A stretch of DNA of 64,000 nt from Spirosoma rhododendri (GTDB lineage: Bacteria > Bacteroidota > Bacteroidia > Cytophagales > Spirosomataceae), in NCBI RefSeq assembly GCF_012849055.1, contig NZ_CP051677.1, forward strand, positions 62,001 to 126,000. The letters run 5' to 3'. The notes beneath the pieces were generated by a model. It saw only the letters and a program-made list of their open reading frames with translations, searched no databases and had not been told where the DNA came from. Below are positions 26,168-35,622 of the stretch, one piece after another. The position numbers were made by a program, and so were the translations under genes. Position 1 is the stretch's first letter. Each line of letters opens with the position of its first letter.

Positions 26168-27283
26168 ATGACCGCCAAACACTATCTACCCTTACTGATT
26201 CTGCCCCTGGTCGTACTGGCCTTCTTTGCCTGGAGACGGTATGGCCCCGTTAACGCGACGGCGGTACCCGGCCGCTGGTCAGCCGAGCAGGCACAGATCT
26301 GGTACGATAAAGAGCCCTGGTTAGTGGGGGCCAATTTCATTCCCAGCACGGCCATCAACCAGCTTGAAATGTGGCAGGCCGACACCTTCGATACCATAAC
26401 CATCGATAAGGAACTGGGCTATGCCGAAGGAATCGGCATGAATGTCATGCGCGTTTTTCTGCACAATCTGCTTTGGGAGCAGGACGCCGAAGGGTTCAAA
26501 CAGCGCATTGACACATTCCTGCAAATCGCCGACCGGCACCATATCAAGATCATGTTTGTGCTGTTCGACTCGTGCTGGAACGACGACCCCAAACCAGGAA
26601 AACAACCAGCCCCCGTCATGGGTAAGCATAATTCGGGCTGGGTACGCGCCCCCGGCACCAAACGTCTCAACGAACTATCGACATGGCCTGGCCTTAAAGC
26701 ATACACGCAGGGGGTCCTGACCGCCTTTGCCACCGACAAGCGCGTGCTGCTGTGGGATCTTTACAACGAACCGACCAACTCGGGCTATGGCGACGGTGTG
26801 TTACCGCTGCTAACCGAGACGTTTCGCTGGGCGCGCGCCGTGCGGCCGAGCCAGCCGATCACCGTATGCCAGTGGGACGATAGTCGACGGGTAACGGCCT
26901 TTGCCTTTGCCAACTCCGACGTTATCAGCTTTCACAATTACGAAGACGCCCCCAAACTGGAAAAAGCGATTCAGGGTATGTCGAAGATGGAGCGCCCGCT
27001 TATCTGCACCGAGTACATGGCCCGCACAAAAAACAGTCTGTTCAGTACCTGCCTGCCCGTCATGAAAAAATACCGGGTCGGCGCGATCAACTGGGGACTA
27101 GTGAAGGGGAAAACGAACACTATCTATTCCTGGACCGAACCCATGCCTAATGGGCAAGAGCCCACCGTATGGTTCCACGACATTTTCCGGCCCGACGGCT
27201 CGGCTTTCGATCAGCGCGAAACAACGCTCATCCGCCAGCTAACCGCAACCAACGCAACGGCCAAACCTGTTGCGCAGCGTTAG
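26168..27283 (+). CDS. GH5-like glycoside hydrolase (cellulase/mannanase superfamily)
   Basis: 371 residues. An N-terminal hydrophobic segment (about 6-22, LPLLILPLVVLAFFAW) acts as signal peptide or membrane anchor. The (beta/alpha)8 clan A pattern is visible: GANFIPSTAINQLEMW, GMNVMRVFLHN, the acid/base in WDLYNEP (about 195-201) and the nucleophile in ICTEYMAR. This indicates a retaining glycosidase acting on beta-linked polysaccharide outside the cytoplasm; homologues are often labelled 1,4-beta-xylanase. It converges with the lipoprotein gene, 4 bases apart, and lies between clpX and clpP. Confidence 0.82.
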   Translation: MTAKHYLPLLILPLVVLAFFAWRRYGPVNATAVPGRWSAEQAQIWYDKEPWLVGANFIPSTAINQLEMWQADTFDTITIDKELGYAEGIGMNVMRVFLHNLLWEQDAEGFKQRIDTFLQIADRHHIKIMFVLFDSCWNDDPKPGKQPAPVMGKHNSGWVRAPGTKRLNELSTWPGLKAYTQGVLTAFATDKRVLLWDLYNEPTNSGYGDGVLPLLTETFRWARAVRPSQPITVCQWDDSRRVTAFAFANSDVISFHNYEDAPKLEKAIQGMSKMERPLICTEYMARTKNSLFSTCLPVMKKYRVGAINWGLVKGKTNTIYSWTEPMPNGQEPTVWFHDIFRPDGSAFDQRETTLIRQLTATNATAKPVAQR

Positions 27284-27287
27284 TCGC

Positions 27288-28145
27288 TCAGAACGATTCG
27301 TACGTGAGTGTCTGATAGCGTCCGTCGCTGCAATCCCAGCGCGATAGGGTACCGTTGGCGGCATAGCTCAGTTTGTAACTAAGCACGTTGGCGGGCGACG
27401 TTCCCGACGTAATCGTCTGCCGGGTTATGTTGTGGCGGCTGTAGCGATACTGTGGCAGCAGTTCGGGCGCTGCCAGGCCATAGTATGGGTTGGCTTTGTC
27501 GTCGTAGTCGAATACCGTTTGCGAGGTCGATACGAGCCTGCTGCCAGATGATACGGTGATGTTGATGCTTGTCACGTCATCACCCGTGTACGTAAGTTGA
27601 TAGCGGGTTTCGAGCGGACCAATGGCCGGATTTTCGTCGTAATGAACGTAAACTTCCTGACTCACACGCCCGGCACCGTTGTACTCGTAATGCCGTTCTT
27701 CAAATAGCCGCCCCTGTCGATTCTCCGTATTGACGAACAACCGGTACGCAGCGGGTAAACCGGCATCGCCATTGGTGAACGTACCGTAATGCGAACGGAC
27801 CCGGCTGGTTTCGTTGCCGGCGGCATCGCGGTAGATAATCGTTCCTTCCGTACCGACCAGCCGCTGATTGTTGTCGTAACTGTATTGCACAATGGGTGCC
27901 AGTTGTTTCCAGACCCCGTCGGCATCGGGAGCCGAGCGGCTTGTGGTCAGTCGGCCGTCCGGCCTGTAGCCATAGTCTACCGTCGTCGGAATCGGGTGGT
28001 TGGTCTGCGTCCTCATAAGCCAATACGAAACGGCGGGCGTGGGGGTTGGGCCAGTCGTCGGCGCAATACTAATTTCCGCTGGCTGACAGGCCGACAGACA
28101 AGCGACTGCCAGCGCGATAAGGGTGGTTGATAACGTTGTTCGCAT
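27288..28145 (-). CDS. Lipoprotein, RHS/YD-like repeat character
   Basis: 285 residues with a lipobox (CLSAC, Cys about 20). The body repeats short tyrosine/aspartate patterns such as VDYGYRPDGRL, VQYSYDNNQRL, RHYEYNGAGRV and YKLSYAANGTL, reminiscent of YD-repeat strands and of DUF4595-like lipoproteins in Bacteroidota. An extracellular or periplasmic beta-rich protein is likely. No enzymatic motif. It lies between clpP and clpX on the same strand but is cut off from clpP by a terminator. Confidence 0.7.
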   Translation of the reverse strand: MRTTLSTTLIALAVACLSACQPAEISIAPTTGPTPTPAVSYWLMRTQTNHPIPTTVDYGYRPDGRLTTSRSAPDADGVWKQLAPIVQYSYDNNQRLVGTEGTIIYRDAAGNETSRVRSHYGTFTNGDAGLPAAYRLFVNTENRQGRLFEERHYEYNGAGRVSQEVYVHYDENPAIGPLETRYQLTYTGDDVTSINITVSSGSRLVSTSQTVFDYDDKANPYYGLAAPELLPQYRYSRHNITRQTITSGTSPANVLSYKLSYAANGTLSRWDCSDGRYQTLTYESF

Positions 28146-28216
28146 GGTGATGGCATGGCTGGCGGTTTGATTATCAGCCCGCTATGCGCTGAACCTCACC
28201 AGTCAGGCACCAAACT

Positions 28217-28265
28217 AAATAATCCCGGACAATTGGCGTGATAAACCAACTGTCCGGGATTATTT
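28217..28265. terminator. Intrinsic terminator after clpP
   Basis: Perfect 15-bp stem (28217-28231 with 28251-28265, core AATCCCGGACA) flanked by A/T. It lies 27 bases past the clpP stop, so clpP is not co-transcribed with the lipoprotein or clpX. Confidence 0.8.
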
Positions 28266-28291
28266 CGAACCGTTTATTAATTAATCGGTGC

Positions 28292-28966
28292 TTACTTCTC
28301 GCGAGTCAGCACTTCATCGATCAGGCCGTATTCTTTGGCTTCGCTGGCGCGCATCCATTTGTCGCGGTCTGAATCGCGCTCAATTTCCTCGACGGTTTTA
28401 CCCGAATGGTGCGCCAGAATCTCATACAATTCAACACGCAGCTTCACAATTTCGCGGGCCGTGATCTCAATATCAACCGACTGACCCTGCGCACCACCCG
28501 ACGGCTGGTGAATCATGACACGGGCGTGGGGCAGCGCCGACCGCTTGCCAGCCGCACCACCTGCCAGCAGCACGGCGCCCATCGACGCAGCAAGGCTGGT
28601 GCAGACAGTAGCCACGTCGGGCCGCACGTACTGCATGGTGTCGTAAATACCCAGACCAGCATATACCGACCCGCCAGGGCTGTTGAGGTACATCAGGATG
28701 TCTTTCTTCGGATCGGCCGACTCGAGGAACAGCAGCTGCGCAACGATGATGTTGGCAATGTTGTCGTCGACGGGCAGGCCCATGAAAATGATGCGGTCAG
28801 CCATCAGGCGCGAGAACACGTCTACTTCACGGAAGTTCATCGGGCGCTCTTCGATGACCGAGCGGGTCATATTTTCAACGGTATGGTTGACATAACCGTC
28901 CACCGTCAGGCCGTTAAGACCCATGTGGTGTACGGCGTACTTGCGGAATTCTTTTTCGTAATTCAT
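28292..28966 (-). CDS. clpP: ATP-dependent Clp protease proteolytic subunit ClpP
   Basis: 224 residues from ATG 28966 ([16 protein letters not shown]); the frame extends further upstream without family similarity. Catalytic Ser in [14 protein letters not shown], His in [12 protein letters not shown] and the downstream Asp region are present, together with the INSPGG-equivalent [13 protein letters not shown]. It forms the tetradecameric chamber that degrades substrates unfolded by ClpX or ClpA. Divergent from the XRE regulator gene, with about 180 bases between them. Confidence 0.96.
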   Translation of the reverse strand: MNYEKEFRKYAVHHMGLNGLTVDGYVNHTVENMTRSVIEERPMNFREVDVFSRLMADRIIFMGLPVDDNIANIIVAQLLFLESADPKKDILMYLNSPGGSVYAGLGIYDTMQYVRPDVATVCTSLAASMGAVLLAGGAAGKRSALPHARVMIHQPSGGAQGQSVDIEITAREIVKLRVELYEILAHHSGKTVEEIERDSDRDKWMRASEAKEYGLIDEVLTREK

Positions 28967-29146
28967 AATCGGGGTTTTACTACCTAAATTAAAAACGATT
29001 GAGGGGCTCGGTAAGTTTCGCCGACGCTCTTCGTCTGGGCAACCGACAGCCACCAAAACGACCGTCGCACCGAACGATACAAAAATGCGTTATCATGCGG
29101 AAAAACAAGGTCGGTTTGGGTTTACAAATTATCGATCAGACTTGAG

Positions 29147-29545
29147 ATGAAAGCTTCCATCGCCGAAAAAATTAGGCAACACCGCCTGCAACGCGGTTTT
29201 TCGCAGGAAAACATGGCCGACCTGCTGGGCTTATCGACCACAGCGTACGGCGACATCGAGCGCGGCAAAACCGACCTGACCCTGTCGCGCCTGAACCAGA
29301 TTGCCGACACGCTGGGCCTGCAACCAGTGGCGTTACTGGCAGACGAACCACCATTCATCCCCGCCGTGACGGTCGATACGCACGAACTGGATACCCTCCG
29401 GCTGACGGTCGAGAAGCAACAGATCGAACTGGACAAACTCCGGCTCGAAGCCGACTACTGGAAGCGCCGGTACGACGAACGCATCGCTATGGAACTGGCC
29501 CGATCGATGGGTATGCAGCAAACCCGTGAGCGAATTGGGTTTTAG
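29147..29545 (+). CDS. XRE-family helix-turn-helix regulator with C-terminal coiled coil
   Basis: 132 residues. HTH_3 domain at about 7-60 (IRQHRLQRGFSQENMADLLGLSTTAYGDIERGKTDL...), then a Leu/Glu/Lys heptad-like region (LDTLRLTVEKQQIELDKLRLEADYW, about 83-107) suited to dimerisation. It probably represses or activates a nearby promoter; divergent clpP is a candidate target, but no operator was identified. Ends with a hairpin 48 bases downstream. Confidence 0.88.
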   Translation: MKASIAEKIRQHRLQRGFSQENMADLLGLSTTAYGDIERGKTDLTLSRLNQIADTLGLQPVALLADEPPFIPAVTVDTHELDTLRLTVEKQQIELDKLRLEADYWKRRYDERIAMELARSMGMQQTRERIGF

Positions 29546-29592
29546 GTTTTCGACGGGCCGACGGGCCGGTGTTCAGGTTACGGTTTTCTTTT

Positions 29593-29631
29593 TCAAACAT
29601 CAGACCGCCGAAGCGGCATCCTGCTGTTTGA
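29593..29631 (+). terminator. Hairpin after the XRE regulator gene
   Basis: TCAAACATCAG (29593-29603) pairs with CTGCTGTTTGA (29621-29631) with one mismatch, and an inner CCGC-CGAA-GCGG loop stem lies at 29605-29616. Confidence 0.55.
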
Positions 29632-29760
29632 GACAATTAGCTGGCGTCTAAACCTCAGCACTTCAATTCAGACAAGCAGCAGGCCGTCGATGATCGTCAG
29701 CGTGAACGAGCCTTATTTCATAAGTAATCCCTACCGGTTGACCAACCGCTGTAAACTACA

Positions 29761-30645
29761 ATGCCCCACCGTATCATCAGGCCCATTTTTGGGCTCCTAC
29801 TTGTTTTCATGGCCCTTCTCTTCGTTAGTGACTACGCCTTCGCGTGGCCCAGCCGACGCATCAAAGACATCGCCTACGTCAGCCCCGATGCGCCCGGCTT
29901 CGACACGGAACGCCACCGACTCGACGTGTACCAACCCCGCCATCAGTCGGGCAAAAAACAGCCGGTTGTCATCTTTATCCACGGCGGTAGCTGGAACAGC
30001 GGCAGCAAAAATATCTATTGGTTTATCGGTCGGCGGCTGGCGAAGCAGGGCATCGTGGCCGTCATCATCAACTACCGGCTGGCCCCTGACGTGGAAGTAC
30101 CGGCCATGGCCGACGATGGCGCGCAGGCCGTTCGCTGGACGCAGCAGCATATCGCCGAGTACGGGGGCGACCCGAATCGCATCTTCGTCATGGGGCACTC
30201 AGCGGGGGCCGGACTGGCGGCCCTACTTGCCACCGACAACACGTACTTTTCTAAACTTGGCCTGTCAGCAAATCCCATTAAAGGGGCTATTCTGGACGAC
30301 CCCGCCGGACTGGATATGTACGACTATCTGAAGAAGATGGAATATCCCAACGATCAGCAATACCTGGTTCCGTTCGGCAAAAACCCCGATGTCTGGCGGG
30401 CCGTGTCGCCCATGTACCACGTTTCGAAAGCCAGTCCGCCGATGTTGCTGTTTGTGGGCGGAAAGACGTACCCAAGCATCGCCAATAGCAGCGAACGATT
30501 CCGGCAAAAGCTGACTGAGTTGGGCGTGCGGCACGAGTTTACTCTCATTCCCGGCAAAAAACACATCCCGATGGTGCTGCAACTATTCTGGCAAAACAAC
30601 ATCATCTACCAGCAACTGCTGAAGTTAGTTGAGGTAAGAAAGTAA
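29761..30645 (+). CDS. Alpha/beta-hydrolase, carbohydrate esterase/carboxylesterase (BD-FAE-like)
   Basis: 294 residues. An N-terminal hydrophobic segment (about 5-24) suggests export or anchoring. The oxyanion motif HGGSWNSGSKN (about 73-83) and nucleophile GHSAGAGLAALLA (about 144-156) place it in the BD-FAE/HSL-like esterases. The catalytic His is likely in GKKHIPM near the C-terminus. It precedes a GH105 enzyme by 57 bases and may remove acyl groups from the same plant-type glycan. Confidence 0.82.
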   Translation: MPHRIIRPIFGLLLVFMALLFVSDYAFAWPSRRIKDIAYVSPDAPGFDTERHRLDVYQPRHQSGKKQPVVIFIHGGSWNSGSKNIYWFIGRRLAKQGIVAVIINYRLAPDVEVPAMADDGAQAVRWTQQHIAEYGGDPNRIFVMGHSAGAGLAALLATDNTYFSKLGLSANPIKGAILDDPAGLDMYDYLKKMEYPNDQQYLVPFGKNPDVWRAVSPMYHVSKASPPMLLFVGGKTYPSIANSSERFRQKLTELGVRHEFTLIPGKKHIPMVLQLFWQNNIIYQQLLKLVEVRK

Positions 30646-30702
30646 GTAACGACGGGTAGAATTACGCTTTCTGACGGAGAAACCGCCTAAACCTGCCCGT
30701 TT

Positions 30703-32092
30703 GTGACCCACCTGTTTACCCGCCTTTCGCTGGCTGCGACCGGCCTACTGATCGTCTGTGTTCCTTTGCTGGCGCAGCCCCCCGCTCCGAAGGGCAACGA
30801 CTCGACAACGCCACTTCATCTGCTGCAACCCGATTACCCGGTGCCCTACGGTGCCCCCGCGTCGACAGCGTAACGGCGGTGCTGAACCGGGTATACACCT
30901 ACCTCGACAACGTAACCCCCGCCCTGCTGGTCGACAAAGAGACGGGACACCGCCTTGACCCGATCGGGTCGTTTAACCCCAACGCCATCATCAAACCCGG
31001 CGATTTCCGGCTGACGAGTTACGAATGGGGCGTCACCTACGCGGGTATGCTACTGGCGACCGAAGCCACGGGCGACCCGCGCTTCGCCGAGTACACCAGC
31101 AAGCGACTGGCATTTCTGAACAGCCTTCGCCCCTATTTTCAGGCCCAGGTTACAAGCGATCCGAAAGCGAATACGCCCCTACGCCCGATGCTGGCCCCCA
31201 CGCGCTTGATGATGCCGGAGCCATGTGCGCGGCCATGATTAAGACCAGCTTACTGAAGCAAGCTGACCAATCCAGGCCGGGCACCCTGAAAGCTGAACTG
31301 CGCCCGCAAATCGACGAGTATGTGCAGTACATCCTGACCAAAGAATATCGGCTGGCCGACGGGACGCTGGCGCGCAATCGCCCGCAGCCCAACACGCTCT
31401 GGCTCGATGATCTGTTTATGAGTGTTCCGGCGCTGGCGCAGATGGGCAAACTGACCGGCGACAAAAAATACTACGACGAAGCTGTGAAGCAGGTGCTACA
31501 ATTCTCAAAACGCATGTTCAACCGCGACAAGGGCTTGTTTATGCATGGCTGGGTCGAGGGCATGAGCGTTCACCCCGAATTTCACTGGGCGCGGGCCAAC
31601 GGCTGGGCTATTATGACGATGGTCGAACTGCTCGACGTATTGCCAACTACTCACCCCGGTCGCCCGGCGGTACTCGATCTGCTGAAAGCCCACGCTAAAG
31701 GGCTAGCCGCCCGGCAATCGGGATCGGGGTTCTGGCATCAGCTACTCGACCGGCCGGATTCGTACTTGGAAACATCGGCGACGGCGATCTACGCGTACTC
31801 GATAGCCCGCGCAATCAACCGGGGCTGGCTCGACCCGCTGGCGTACGCGCCCATGACGCTGCTGGCCTGGAACGCCGTCTCGACGAAAGTAACGGCAGGC
31901 GGACAGGTCGAAGGCACATGCGTTGGTACCGGAATGGGCTTCGACCCGGCCTTTTACTATCATCGCCCGATCAATGTCTTTGCCGCCCACGGCTACGGAC
32001 CGGTTTTGCTAGCGGGCGCGGAAGTCATCAACCTGCTCAAAAACAAGTCATTCGCCATCAACGACAGCTCGTTGCAAGTGGTGAATAAGTGA
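30703..32092 (+). CDS. GH105 unsaturated rhamnogalacturonyl hydrolase-like enzyme, two frameshifts as sequenced
   Basis: Three frames make one protein of about 460 residues. GTG 30703 starts a signal peptide ending LLAQP. One extra C at 30854-30858 gives VPYGAPRVDSVTAVLNRV, and one extra C at 31195-31199 gives MLAPHALDDAGAM, the conserved GH105/GH88-type motif. The intact pieces read 30879-31240 and from about 31160 to 32092. Further family marks are WLDDLFMSVP, HGWVEGMSVHPEFHWARANGW and AITMVELL-like helices of the (alpha/alpha)6 barrel. Members remove the unsaturated uronate left by pectin lyases. It sits with an esterase and a Kelch protein. Confidence 0.8.
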
Positions 32093-32177
32093 GTTTAACG
32101 TTTAATGGTTAAGGTTCAAGGTTTATCCGAGTCGTTTCACAAACCAACTTTAAACGTTAGACCTTAAACTTTGAACT
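32092..32177. repeat. A+T-type inverted repeat after the GH105 gene
   Basis: Arms 32092-32124 (AGTTTAACGTTTAATGG...) and 32146-32177 contain the same GTTTAACGTTTAAGGTT-type words on opposite strands, starting at the last base of the stop codon and ending 4 bases before the Kelch start. Confidence 0.75.
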
Positions 32178-32181
32178 AGCT

Positions 32182-33135
32182 ATGAAACTAATCCTCCCCT
32201 TTCTCCTCACGACCCTTACCGCGACGGCACAGTCGTGGCACCCGGTCGAGACAAAAAACGAGTGTAGCGCACGACACGAAAGCGCAGCAGCCATCGTCGG
32301 TGACAGCCTGTATGCCATTGGCGGGCGGGGTATGCGTCCGGTCGATGCGCTGAACCTGAAAACGGGTGTCTGGCAAACGCATCCGGCACCACCCAGCGAG
32401 ATGAACCACGTGCAGGCCGTTTCGTACGACGGCAGCATCTACATCATGGGCGCGTTCAAAGGGGCGTACCCGCACGAAACGGTGCTTCCCAACGTACTGA
32501 TCTACAACCCTAAACAGGGTGTCTGGCGCGACGGCCCGGCCATTCCAGCAGCCCGGCTGCGGGGCGCGGGTGGTACGGTCGCTTACAACGGCAAAATCTA
32601 CATGGTCTGCGGCATCACCGACGGGCATTACGACGGACACGTGGCCTGGCTCGACGAATTTGACCCGAAAACCGGCACCTGGAAACAGTTGCCCGACGCC
32701 CCCCGCACCCGCGACCATGTGCAGGTAGCTGTCGTCGACAACAAACTATACGTCGCCGGGGGCCGACGCTCGACGGCCCGAATCGGCAAGGTGCTCGAAC
32801 TACTGGTACCGGAAGTCGACGTCTACGATTTCAAAACCGGGAAGTGGTCCACGTTACCGACATCATCAAACCTACCCACCCCACGCGGGGGACCAATGGC
32901 CGTTGCGCAGGACGGCAAAGTCTGGATCATCGGGGGCGAAACTGTGCAGACGCTCTCGCACAACGAAGCCGAAGCCCTCGACCCGAAAACCAATACATGG
33001 ATCAAAACCACCCGCATGAATCAGGGTCGGCACGGCACCGGCGCAGCCGTCTACAACAAGCAGATTTACGTCGTTGCCGGCTCCGCCAACCACGGCGGTG
33101 GCCCGGAGTTGAATACGGTGGAAGTAATGAAGTGA
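32182..33135 (+). CDS. Secreted Kelch-repeat protein
   Basis: 317 residues with a short signal peptide (ending ATAQS). Six Kelch blades are visible: DSLYAIGGRG, GSIYIMGAF, GKIYMVCGI, NKLYVAGGR, GKVWIIGGE and KQIYVVAGS, each followed by a Trp-containing strand such as GVWQTHP or GTWKQLP. This makes a six-bladed propeller of the N-acetylneuraminate epimerase/galactose-oxidase-like type, likely periplasmic. It follows the GH105 gene and an A+T-type repeat. A sugar-binding or mutarotase role is possible but unproven. Confidence 0.83.
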   Translation: MKLILPFLLTTLTATAQSWHPVETKNECSARHESAAAIVGDSLYAIGGRGMRPVDALNLKTGVWQTHPAPPSEMNHVQAVSYDGSIYIMGAFKGAYPHETVLPNVLIYNPKQGVWRDGPAIPAARLRGAGGTVAYNGKIYMVCGITDGHYDGHVAWLDEFDPKTGTWKQLPDAPRTRDHVQVAVVDNKLYVAGGRRSTARIGKVLELLVPEVDVYDFKTGKWSTLPTSSNLPTPRGGPMAVAQDGKVWIIGGETVQTLSHNEAEALDPKTNTWIKTTRMNQGRHGTGAAVYNKQIYVVAGSANHGGGPELNTVEVMK

Positions 33136-33242
33136 GTTTAAGGTTTGTGGTTTAACGTTTAAGGTTGGCTGACGCAAACGAAACACCGGTCGACTGATGC
33201 ACCAACCTTAAACGTTAAACCTTAAACTTTAGACCTTAAACC
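33136..33242. repeat. A+T-type inverted repeat between convergent Kelch and GT4 genes
   Basis: Arms 33136-33168 and 33201-33242 pair over GGTTTAACGTTTAAGGTTGG. The right arm contains the stop codon of the minus-strand GT4 gene (33236-33238). Confidence 0.8.
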
Positions 33243-34303
33243 AGCGCAGCATACACCCCCAAGTACTGCCGGGCTGCGGTTTGCCAGGTGAAGCGGGCGG
33301 CATGGTGGCGGATGGCCTCAGCGCGGGCGTTGCGTTCGTAGTCGGCTATACCCTGCCGGTAGGCTGTCTGCATCGCTTCGGGGGTGAAGTCGGGGAAGTA
33401 GTAGGCTGCGTCGCCACCGACTTCGGGCAAAGCCGTCAGCGTCGAGAGGAAAACGGGTTTGCCAAACTGCATCGCTTCGAGTACCGGCAGGCCGAAGCCC
33501 TCTGCCAGCGATGGGTGCACCAACGCCCGGCAGTTTCGCAGATACCAGCCCTTGTCGGTCTCCGACACCGTCCCCAACAACCGCAGCCGGTCGGCCACGC
33601 CCATTGCCTGCGCCTGTTGCTGCATAGCGGTTACGTAATCCGGGTCGTCGGGTCGGCCGATCAGCAGCAGTTCCAGCTCGGGATTGCTTGTCAGCAGGGG
33701 CAGCAGGACGTGAAAATTCTTCTTCGCGTTTAGGTAGCCAATCCCCAGCAGAAAGGGTCGATCCGGCTGATAATCAACCGGCTTCGTTTCACCACTAGGC
33801 ACCGGGTCGACGCCGTTGTAAATGACGTATATGGGTTTATCGTCAGTGCGGCAGTGGGTCAGCACATCGTTTTTCGTGAACTCGGAAATGCAGACGAGCG
33901 CATCGCTACGGTCAATCAGCGACTGCGTCAGGGCCATTCGTTTTTGCTGCATGGCCTGCGATTCTCCTTCGTGCAGTACGTTCAGGTCGTGAATGGTCAG
34001 CACCACCTTCGTGCGGGGAAATCGGCGTCGATCCGGCACGATACGACCCAGTTGAAAGGGCGCGTGCCACACCCGACAGTCGCGCAGGAAAGGCTGGTAG
34101 AACGAGTGCCACCATTGCTCAATGATGTGGTACGGCTGCGAACGGATCTGTAGACGTCGGCGGGGGGGTAGGTAAAGCTGTACCGGCGAACGACCGGCCT
34201 CTGCCTGTTGCTGATTCAGGTGCGAACCCAGATTCAGGCAGTACTGATAAAGCCCTGTGTGCGGGTGTTTCATAGGCCCGCAGTCCAGAATAATTTTGCC
34301 CAT
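33236..34303 (-). CDS. GT4-family glycosyltransferase (divergent paralogue A)
   Basis: 355 residues from ATG 34303 (MGKIILDCGPMKHPHTGLY), chosen by alignment with the divergent paralogue at 34548; ATG 34342 is an alternative. GT-B fold: VLTIHDLNVLHEGE, DALVCISEFTKNDVLTHC, FLLGIGYLNAKKN and the donor-site segment VHPSLAEGFGLPVLEAMQFGKP with the EX7E glutamates. Likely adds sugars to a cell-surface glycan. Its stop lies in a repeat arm. Confidence 0.86.
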   Translation of the reverse strand: MGKIILDCGPMKHPHTGLYQYCLNLGSHLNQQQAEAGRSPVQLYLPPRRRLQIRSQPYHIIEQWWHSFYQPFLRDCRVWHAPFQLGRIVPDRRRFPRTKVVLTIHDLNVLHEGESQAMQQKRMALTQSLIDRSDALVCISEFTKNDVLTHCRTDDKPIYVIYNGVDPVPSGETKPVDYQPDRPFLLGIGYLNAKKNFHVLLPLLTSNPELELLLIGRPDDPDYVTAMQQQAQAMGVADRLRLLGTVSETDKGWYLRNCRALVHPSLAEGFGLPVLEAMQFGKPVFLSTLTALPEVGGDAAYYFPDFTPEAMQTAYRQGIADYERNARAEAIRHHAARFTWQTAARQYLGVYAALV

Positions 34304-34547
34304 ACGGTCGAAAGATAGGGTTTCGGAGGGCGTTATGTTCATCTTTGTACAACCTTATGACTCATTTGCGAGTCTTGTTTATCGAAGAGCGGTCAACTGC
34401 CGCCCTGTCGTCCTAAGCCTGAACCCTTGCTACTACCTGTCCCGACGTGGATTTGACCGCGTTGGCCAACAGCGCTATGTAGTCACGGCATACTAGAACC
34501 CCCTGCCGCGACGTACTGATTTCAGGATCACCCATACGTGAATCACT

Positions 34548-35600
34548 ATGACCCGTGTTATCTTCGATTGTGAACGCATGAAGTATGTCAATACCGGGCT
34601 GTATTACTACTGTCTCAACCTCGGTAAAGCGCTTCAGCAAAACATATATCAGGAACAGCTGGCCGTTTTTGGTCCGTCGCATACGCAGATGGCCTTCGGG
34701 CCGTCGATGCCCGTCATCCAGCAACATTCACTGCAAAAGTTTCTGATGCCAGCAGTCGATCAGTACCAGCTCTGGCACAGTACGTACCAGAGTTCCGATT
34801 ACATCCCGCTGCGAAATCGTAAAATACGTGTTCTGCAAACCATTCATGATCTGAATTTTTTACAGGACGACAAGCCCGCCTGCAAAACGGCCCGCTACCT
34901 GGCTCATATCCAGCGCAATATCGACCGGGCTGATGCCATCGTGTGCATTTCTGAGTTCAGCAAAAACGACGTGCTGACCCACTGCAACACCCACGGCAAG
35001 CCAATTTACATGATCTATAACGGAACCAACGATCTGCCCAAGCCATCGCTGGAAGCCCGGTCCTATCGCCCCCGGACGCCGTTTTTGTTCAACGTGGGTG
35101 TCATCACCCGCAAAAAAAACCAGCACCGGATTCTGCCCCTGCTGCAAACCAATCCGGCACTGGAGCTGGTCCTGGCCGGACGGCACGACGATAAAGACTA
35201 CGCTCACTTCGTTCGGCAGCACGCATCGGACCTGAACGTGGAAGATCGGGTGCATATGGTCCATGAAATTACCGACGCAGAAAAGTCGTGGTATTACCAT
35301 AATTGCCAGGCGGTGGTGATGCCGTCGCTGGCCGAAGGATTCGGCTTGCCCGTCACGGAAGCGATGTCAATTGGAAAACCCGTATTTTTGTCGAAGAGTA
35401 GCGCCCTGCCTGAGATTGGCAAAGACCTGGCCTTCTACTTCCACGACTTCGACAACCTGCACGACGACTTTATGGCCGGGATGCAGCGGTACACAAAAGC
35501 AGGCAGTCAGATGCAGGAAGCCATGAAAGCGCACAGTGCTACGTTTAACTGGACCGATGCTGCCCGTAAATATATTGAGGTATATCGGTCGCTGATTTAA
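34548..35600 (+). CDS. GT4-family glycosyltransferase (divergent paralogue B)
   Basis: 350 residues. It begins MTRVIFDCERMKYVNTGLYYYCLNLGK and runs in parallel with the gene at 33236-34303: VLQTIHDLNFLQDDKP, DAIVCISEFSKNDVLTHC, FLFNVGVITRKKNQ, VMPSLAEGFGLPVTEAMSIGKP. The two are head to head with about 240 bases between, so they arose by duplication and now face opposite ways. It is followed 22 bases later by an ABC exporter, which suggests that the glycolipid it helps make is the exported cargo. Confidence 0.87.
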   Translation: MTRVIFDCERMKYVNTGLYYYCLNLGKALQQNIYQEQLAVFGPSHTQMAFGPSMPVIQQHSLQKFLMPAVDQYQLWHSTYQSSDYIPLRNRKIRVLQTIHDLNFLQDDKPACKTARYLAHIQRNIDRADAIVCISEFSKNDVLTHCNTHGKPIYMIYNGTNDLPKPSLEARSYRPRTPFLFNVGVITRKKNQHRILPLLQTNPALELVLAGRHDDKDYAHFVRQHASDLNVEDRVHMVHEITDAEKSWYYHNCQAVVMPSLAEGFGLPVTEAMSIGKPVFLSKSSALPEIGKDLAFYFHDFDNLHDDFMAGMQRYTKAGSQMQEAMKAHSATFNWTDAARKYIEVYRSLI

Positions 35601-35622
35601 CTGCTCACGCGAACGACAGCGA

